Shown piece by piece: positions 59,107-64,000 of a stretch of DNA of 64,000 nucleotides. The stretch's first letter is position 1. Each line of letters opens with the position of its first letter. Source of the DNA: DLAJ01 sp023663615 (GTDB lineage Bacteria > Bacillota > Clostridia > Lachnospirales > Lachnospiraceae); NCBI GenBank assembly GCA_023663615.1, contig JAMPHA010000001.1, forward strand, positions 558,001 through 622,000. Reading direction: 5' to 3'. The position numbers and the translations under genes were made by a program. The notes under the pieces are model-generated. The model made no database searches and was not told the origin of the DNA. It was given only the letters and a program-made list of their open reading frames with translations.

Positions 59107-60609
59107 TTATCCAGCCCATGTGCTTTGATCGTCAAACAGGGAGAGTTGACGGTAGCTCATGCCGTACGCGATCTCCCAGTTTTTCTTTTTGTCTAAGTCA
59201 ATGAGGTTCCGGGTGATATAATCCTCGTCAATCCTGGTGGGATACATCATCTTTCCGTTGCAGGTGATAAAGTAGTGCGCGCGCTTTAGGACGACGCCGA
59301 TGCGTTTTAGTCCGTCAAAATCAAGCTTCATGCCCCTGCGTGCGCGGACGATGCGTTTCGCCGATTTGACGCCGACGCCGGGAATACGGAGCAGTAATTG
59401 ATAGGGCGCACGGTTGATCTCCACCGGAAAATATTCCAGATGGCGCAGCGCCCACTCGCATTTCGGATCGAGAAAGACGTTGAAATTCGGGCGCTCCGGC
59501 GTTAAGAGTTCGTTTGCCTGAAATCCGTAAAAGCGCAGCAGCCAGTCCGCCTGATACAGACGGTGCTCGCGTAAGAGCGGCGGTTTCGTGCCGAGTGCGG
59601 GCAGGGAGCTGTCGTCGTTTAAGGCGACGTAGGCAGAGTAAAAAACGCGTTTTAAGTCAAAGCGCTGATATAACGCTTCCGCGACGGACAGGACCTGATA
59701 GTCGTCCTCCGGCGTTGCGCCGACGATCATCTGCGTACTCTGTCCCGCAGGAACAAAAAGCTGCCTCTTTGTCCGCTCCGGCGAAGGCATTCTCCCTGAC
59801 GAAGTATCCGGTAATAAACTAGTCTGTATCAGCGCGGCAGCAGGAGAAGGCGCAGGGTCGGCATTTTGCGTTAAGTCAGCGGGGGACAACGCAGGATCGG
59901 GAGCAGAAAACCCCCATGGCGCCGTACCGGAACGGCAATCTTTTACGGCAGCGCCTGCGTTCCCGCTTAATTGACTGATGCGAAGCGTCTCTCCCCGATT
60001 TGCCTGCGCGATGCCAAGCTGGATCTGGCGCATGGGTTTTAAGATCGTTTCCCGCGTCTTGTTCGGCGCAAGCCGGCGCAATCCCTCGGCGGTCGGCAGT
60101 TCAAGATTGGTGCTCATGCGGTCGGCAAGCAGACCGACTGCCGCCACAATTTCCGGAGCCGCTCCGGGTATTGCCTTTACATGAATGTAGCCGTTAAAGT
60201 GATGTTTTTCTCGAAGAAGCCTGAGCGCAATATAAATCTGCTCCATGGTTTCGGTCGGATTATGGCGGACGCCGGAGCTTAAAAACAATCCTTCGATATA
60301 ATTGCGCCGATAAAACTGCATGGTAAGTTCGCTTACTTCTTCGGGCGTGAACGAGGTGCGCACCGTATCGTTGGAGCGCCGGTTCAGACAGTATTTGCAG
60401 TCATAGACGCACTCGTTCGTATAGAGGATTTTGAGCAGAGAGATACAGCGTCCGTCCGCCGCGAAAGAATGGCAGATCCCGCATGCCGCCGTATTTCCCA
60501 TGCCGCCGCTTGTTCCCTTGCGCTCCACACCGCTTGAGGTGCAGGCAACGTCATATTTTGCCGCGTCGGAAAGAATTTCTAATTTGCGTTCCAGCGGAAG
60601 CTGTTCCAT
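59107..60609 (-). CDS. TIGR03916-type radical SAM protein (putative DNA repair/modification)
   Basis: About 500 aa from ATG 60607-60609 (MEQLPLERKLEIL), chosen by family start; ATG 60651 is possible. The radical SAM [4Fe-4S] motif is ECVYDCKYCL (C-x3-C-x2-C). Later DYQVLSVAEALYQRFDLKRV and a helix-hairpin-helix, LLRIPGVGVKSAKRIVRAR, suggest DNA binding. A ~75-residue Ala/Pro/Ser-rich insert lies between GETLRIS and RQLFVPAGQSTQ, lengthening it beyond the usual ~420 aa. Partner gene downstream. Confidence 0.83.
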   Translation of the reverse strand: MEQLPLERKLEILSDAAKYDVACTSSGVERKGTSGGMGNTAACGICHSFAADGRCISLLKILYTNECVYDCKYCLNRRSNDTVRTSFTPEEVSELTMQFYRRNYIEGLFLSSGVRHNPTETMEQIYIALRLLREKHHFNGYIHVKAIPGAAPEIVAAVGLLADRMSTNLELPTAEGLRRLAPNKTRETILKPMRQIQLGIAQANRGETLRISQLSGNAGAAVKDCRSGTAPWGFSAPDPALSPADLTQNADPAPSPAAALIQTSLLPDTSSGRMPSPERTKRQLFVPAGQSTQMIVGATPEDDYQVLSVAEALYQRFDLKRVFYSAYVALNDDSSLPALGTKPPLLREHRLYQADWLLRFYGFQANELLTPERPNFNVFLDPKCEWALRHLEYFPVEINRAPYQLLLRIPGVGVKSAKRIVRARRGMKLDFDGLKRIGVVLKRAHYFITCNGKMMYPTRIDEDYITRNLIDLDKKKNWEIAYGMSYRQLSLFDDQSTWAG

Positions 60610-60913
60610 CACTACCAAAAGCTGCTCCTGTCTGCGCGTCGGTAATCGCATAAAAACGATCATGAAAGAAAAGTACATGCAGCAGACACGATCGTATGCG
60701 TGTGAACGGTGCGCGCGAAAAAATGAATGGGACCAAAGAAGAACAAATGTTCTGAATGTATGTTCTATTATAACCAGAGAAAGCAGGAATTGCAAGAGAA
60801 ATTTTTTTACTTTATTTTTACCTTTTCTTAAATTCATTTTATTTCTTATGTGATAAAATGAAGGTTGAATATTAGCAGCGTCTGTAAAAAGCGGGCGCGG
60901 AAAAGGAGAACGT

Positions 60914-62140
60914 ATGAATTACAAATGGATCGCACTTATCATCATCGCACTGGCATTTCTATTCCAGACGTACATGGAATGGCTGGAAATGAAATCGGCG
61001 GATCTACCGACACCGGATAACGTAAAAGACATTTATGATGCGGGGGCTTACGGGAAATGGCTGCAATATCACAAAGAAAAAACGCGGCTTTCCCTGATGC
61101 GTCATCTGGTTTCTTACTTATTCACGTTTCTTTTGATCGGCGGGAACATCTATGCGTTCATCATAAAAGGACTGTCGCTTTCGGGAGATTACGCCGCCGC
61201 GGTCGGCGTGCTGGCGGCGGATACCCTGATCTGTCTTTTGTATGTGATCCCGTTTGAATATGTGGATTCCATGGTGATCGAGCAAAAATACGGCTTTAAC
61301 CGGATGACGAAAAAGACCTTTGTGACCGACCAGATCAAAAGCGTTCTCATTGATCTGACCCTGACATGCGGGCTGTGCTGCCTGTTCATTTTGATCCATA
61401 AAGCGCTCGGAAACTGGTTACTCGTGGTATTCAGCGCGGTGATGTTCGGCGTCATTCTTCTGGTATCGTTTTTGTTTCCGATCTTTTCCAAGATTTTTAA
61501 TCACTTTGATCCTCTGCCGGAGGGCGAACTGCGGGAGCGGCTTTGCAGGCTGTTAGAAAAGAACAACTGCACGGTCAAGGAGATCAAGGTCATGGACGGA
61601 TCGAAGCGTTCCAGCAAGGCGAACGCCTATTTCACCGGATTTGGAAAAATGAAGACGATCGTTTTATATGACACATTGTTAGAGCAGATGTCTACGGATG
61701 AGATCGTGGCGGTTTTCGCGCATGAAATGGGACATAATAAGCATAAAGACACGCTGAAAATGCAGTTCATAAATATCGTTAATATTGTGGTGATGGTACT
61801 GTCTTTGTGGGCGCTTGTTTCCGTCCCGGAGATTTACCCGGATTTTGGATTTGCGGGTTTGAATTACGGATTTGCGTTTCTGCTTCTTTTTTCCGTCTGT
61901 CTTGCGGTCTTGTCGCCGCTTGTGGGGATTTTTACAGGCGCGGTGTCGCGCCGCATGGAATATCAGGCGGACCGCTTTGCGGCACAGAACGGACACGGTC
62001 AGGCTTTGATCTCGGCATTGAAGGTATTGTCGCGCAATTCCTTTATCTGTCTGTCCCCGCATCCGATATTGGTAACGTTGACTTACGATCATCCGACGGT
62101 CAGCCAGCGGATCGAGGCGCTGGAAAAATGGAAGCAGTAA
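60914..62140 (+). CDS. M48-family metalloprotease (Ste24/CAAX protease-like)
   Basis: 408 aa membrane zinc protease. An N-terminal TM (WIALIIIALAFLFQTYMEWL) is followed by several TM segments (LVSYLFTFLLIGGNIYAF to FGVILLVSFLFPIFSKIF). The catalytic motif is FAHEMGHNKHKD (HExxH), and the third ligand Glu is likely in RRMEYQADRFA (ExxxD). GSKRSSKANAYFTGFG matches the family. Known members process membrane proteins or prenylated peptides; the substrate here is unknown. AAAAGGAG precedes the ATG. Confidence 0.92.
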   Translation: MNYKWIALIIIALAFLFQTYMEWLEMKSADLPTPDNVKDIYDAGAYGKWLQYHKEKTRLSLMRHLVSYLFTFLLIGGNIYAFIIKGLSLSGDYAAAVGVLAADTLICLLYVIPFEYVDSMVIEQKYGFNRMTKKTFVTDQIKSVLIDLTLTCGLCCLFILIHKALGNWLLVVFSAVMFGVILLVSFLFPIFSKIFNHFDPLPEGELRERLCRLLEKNNCTVKEIKVMDGSKRSSKANAYFTGFGKMKTIVLYDTLLEQMSTDEIVAVFAHEMGHNKHKDTLKMQFINIVNIVVMVLSLWALVSVPEIYPDFGFAGLNYGFAFLLLFSVCLAVLSPLVGIFTGAVSRRMEYQADRFAAQNGHGQALISALKVLSRNSFICLSPHPILVTLTYDHPTVSQRIEALEKWKQ

Positions 62141-62292
62141 AAGCGCACCGGAAAACCCGGCTGACAGAGTAGCAGATCAAGGTATGCAACGGAAAGTAGC
62201 ATAAAAAAATAAAATGTATAAAACTGTTGGTAGCGCAGGGAACGCTTTTCCGCTATGGTTATCTCATAATTTAAGAGAAAGGCGGTCATGTA

Positions 62293-63054
62293 ATGAGCGG
62301 ACAGACAGTTATATCGGCAAAGCATTTGAAAAAAGCGTTTGGCAAAGGCGAAAGTATGCAGGTAATCTATTCCGACCTGAATATTGATATTTACAAAGGA
62401 GATTTCACCGTTATCATGGGTTCATCGGGAGCAGGAAAATCGACCCTGATGTATTCCCTTTCGGGAATGGATAAACCGGATGGCGGGGAAATCTTTTTTG
62501 ACGGAACGGACATCACGAAATTAAATAACGATAAGTTAGCGGTATTCCGGCGCAAAGAGTGCGGATTCGTATTCCAACAGATTTATTTGATCGAAAAAAT
62601 GAACCTGATGGACAATGTCGTTGCGGCGGGCGTACTGACGAGCAAGGATAAGGAGGACATCAAAAAGCGTGCAAAGGAATTGTTTTCTCTGGTAAACATT
62701 CCTGAGAAAACGTGGAAAAAAACATCTTCCCAAATTTCCGGAGGCGAGGCGCAGAGAGCAGGGATTGTCCGGGCGGTGATCAACAGCCCGAACGTGCTTT
62801 TTGCGGACGAGCCGACGGGAGCGTTAAATTCCGCCAATTCGGGTGCAGTCCTTGACGTGTTTACTTCCCTTCATCAAAAAGGACAGAGTATCGTCATGGT
62901 TACGCACGATAAAAAATCAGCCCTGCGCGGAAACCGTATTATTTATATTAAAGACGGCAAAATTTTTGGTGAGTGTGATCTGGGAAAATTTGAACAGGAC
63001 GATACCGAAAGAAGTGAAAAACTCGATCAATTCATTAAAGAAATGGGCTGGTGA
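62293..63054 (+). CDS. ABC transporter ATP-binding protein, MacB/BceA/LolD type
   Basis: 253 aa. Walker A is GSSGAGKSTL (near residue 40), Q-loop VFQQIYLI, signature QISGGEAQRAGI, Walker B VLFADEPTGALNS and H-loop MVTHDKKSA. This subtype powers FtsX-fold permeases. GGCGG lies upstream. It ends 12 nt before the permease, with which it forms a transporter of the bacitracin-resistance/mechanotransmission kind. No two-component genes are directly upstream. Confidence 0.9.
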   Translation: MSGQTVISAKHLKKAFGKGESMQVIYSDLNIDIYKGDFTVIMGSSGAGKSTLMYSLSGMDKPDGGEIFFDGTDITKLNNDKLAVFRRKECGFVFQQIYLIEKMNLMDNVVAAGVLTSKDKEDIKKRAKELFSLVNIPEKTWKKTSSQISGGEAQRAGIVRAVINSPNVLFADEPTGALNSANSGAVLDVFTSLHQKGQSIVMVTHDKKSALRGNRIIYIKDGKIFGECDLGKFEQDDTERSEKLDQFIKEMGW

Positions 63055-63066
63055 TGGAGGATGCAT

Positions 63067-64000
63067 ATGAAAAAAATATCCACGCTTATCATACATAATT
63101 TGAAGAAAGCGAAGGGGCAGTATTTGTCCTTTGGGGTGTTTATCTGCCTGACGGCATTTATCATCAATATTGCCCTTGTGCTTGCTTTTCAGACGTTCAG
63201 CGCCTATGACAGCCTGTTCGATCAGCTTCATGCGGCGGACGTGAATTTTATCATTCCACAGATTCAGGATCAGGAGGAGCTGCTCGCGGAAGTGGAAGGA
63301 ATCGACGGCGTGACCTTTGCGGAAACGCACGGCGGGGTAATGATTCCGGTAACGGTCCGTGAATTTGCGGGATCTGATTTTGATATGAACACGGTTTTTT
63401 ATGATCTGGATGCGGAAAGGACGCTGAATCTGCTCGATGTTGCGGAATATTCCGAAAAGAGTGGCGACATTGTCTATATTCCCGTGTACATGAAAGAATT
63501 AGGCGGCTTTACGGAAGGCGGCAGTATCGTTTATTCCATCGACGGCAAAGATCATACCTATGAGATCGGCGGGACTTTATTAGAAATGCAGTATGGCAAT
63601 TACGGCACCGGACTGATCGGCGGATATTTTCCGAAAAGTGTTTATGAAACGTTTGCACAGGAATACCGCGAACGCGTCATTACGGAATATTCCTTAAAAA
63701 CGACCGGCTCCGCCGATCTGAGCAAAATAGAAAATACCGTATCCGAAATGTTAAAAGAGAAAGGGATCGCATTATTAAATATCAATGACAGGGATACCGC
63801 AAAGCAGACCAGAACGATGGTTTGTACCCTGCTCATCGTAATCTTTCTGGCGCTTGCCGCGATCATACTGGTAGTGAGCATTTTCCTCAGCAACTTCCGG
63901 ATACGGAGCGCAATCGAAGACGAACTGGCGCAGATGGGCGTATTAAAAGCGATCGGTTATACAAGCAATATGATTATTGCGTCCGCCGTGATGCCGTACG
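63067..64000 (+). CDS. FtsX-like ABC permease, N-terminal part (cut by window end)
   Basis: ATG 63067 follows TGGAGG by 6 nt. Residues ~18-45 form the first TM segment (FGVFICLTAFIINIALVLAF). Then comes a ~200-residue extracellular domain and a second TM segment (VCTLLIVIFLALAAIILVVS) followed by the FtsX-type cytoplasmic loop IEDELAQMGVLKAIGYTS. The frame is open at base 64000, so the remaining TM segments are outside the window. It pairs with the ATPase upstream. Confidence 0.87.
   Translation, partial: MKKISTLIIHNLKKAKGQYLSFGVFICLTAFIINIALVLAFQTFSAYDSLFDQLHAADVNFIIPQIQDQEELLAEVEGIDGVTFAETHGGVMIPVTVREFAGSDFDMNTVFYDLDAERTLNLLDVAEYSEKSGDIVYIPVYMKELGGFTEGGSIVYSIDGKDHTYEIGGTLLEMQYGNYGTGLIGGYFPKSVYETFAQEYRERVITEYSLKTTGSADLSKIENTVSEMLKEKGIALLNINDRDTAKQTRTMVCTLLIVIFLALAAIILVVSIFLSNFRIRSAIEDELAQMGVLKAIGYTSNMIIASAVMPY

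Overview
ORGANISM. The window looks like the origin-proximal part of a Gram-positive Clostridia chromosome, most likely a Lachnospiraceae species. The evidence is the gene order rpmH-rnpA-yidD-yidC-jag-mnmE next to dnaA-dnaN-S4-recF-gyrB-gyrA, parAB with canonical parS palindromes, a meso-DAP type MurE, and a DUF3881 protein that I know mainly from Lachnospiraceae. A 100-base run of N at 22660-22759 is a scaffold gap, so order and distance across it are not certain. LAYOUT. The origin lies between rpmH (43.0-43.2 kb, minus) and dnaN (45.4 kb, plus). DnaA boxes flank dnaA on both sides. Most genes left of about 43.3 kb are on the minus strand and most genes to the right are on the plus strand, so they run with the replication forks. 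Most genes that break this rule (12.3-12.9, 17.9-19.4, 21.0-22.4, 29.4, 32.5, 36.9-38.8 and 58.3-60.6 kb) look accessory or recently gained. 1-6.4 kb: partial asnS, a trigger-factor-like PPIase lipoprotein, murE, dapF and a trans-sulfuration enzyme. 6.6-12.1 kb: an AI-2E family membrane protein and a nickel-chaperone cluster in which hypA and hypB flank a 932-residue FeS/FAD oxidoreductase. 12.3-22.7 kb: accessory region with a decayed MNT/HEPN pair, a response regulator-kinase-ABC operon, an intact MNT/HEPN pair, a SpoIIID fragment, an acetyltransferase, a flavodoxin-like protein, a HTH regulator and a DUF4143 ATPase. It ends at the gap, next to two truncated tRNA-Arg(CCU)-like halves. 23.0-28.7 kb: DUF3881, serS, an HD-GYP protein, DUF4446, parB and parA. 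28.7-29.4 kb: parS cluster. 29.4-33.5 kb: secreted SGNH hydrolase, DegS/DegU-like two-component pair, a divergent alpha/beta hydrolase-fold protein. 33.5-43.2 kb: rsmG, mnmG, a small unknown protein, DUF378, an IS1182-type element, mnmE, jag, yidC, yidD, rnpA, rpmH. 43.4-52.5 kb: dnaA to gyrA. 52.5-58.3 kb: DUF308, LytTR regulator, LiaF-like protein and a heterodimeric ABC exporter. 58.3-64 kb: a DNA-repair-associated radical SAM pair, an M48 protease and a BceAB/MacB-like ABC transporter cut by the window end. THEMES. (1) Many intergenic regions hold compact bidirectional terminator hairpins with AAAG...CTTT ends and 2-3 nt loops. One was duplicated by the IS1182 element as a 25-bp target duplication, and two others overlap the 3' end of murE. 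(2) Gene remnants (HEPN, SpoIIID, tRNA halves) cluster at 12-23 kb. (3) The parts most worth a second look are the hypA-oxidoreductase-hypB arrangement, the IS/terminator junctions, a possibly leaderless LytTR mRNA whose promoter sits in the preceding terminator, and several short-period repeats (13 bp before asnS, 15 bp after mnmG, 27 bp inside a permease gene). No rRNA genes, intact tRNA genes, CRISPR arrays or prophage structural genes were seen.
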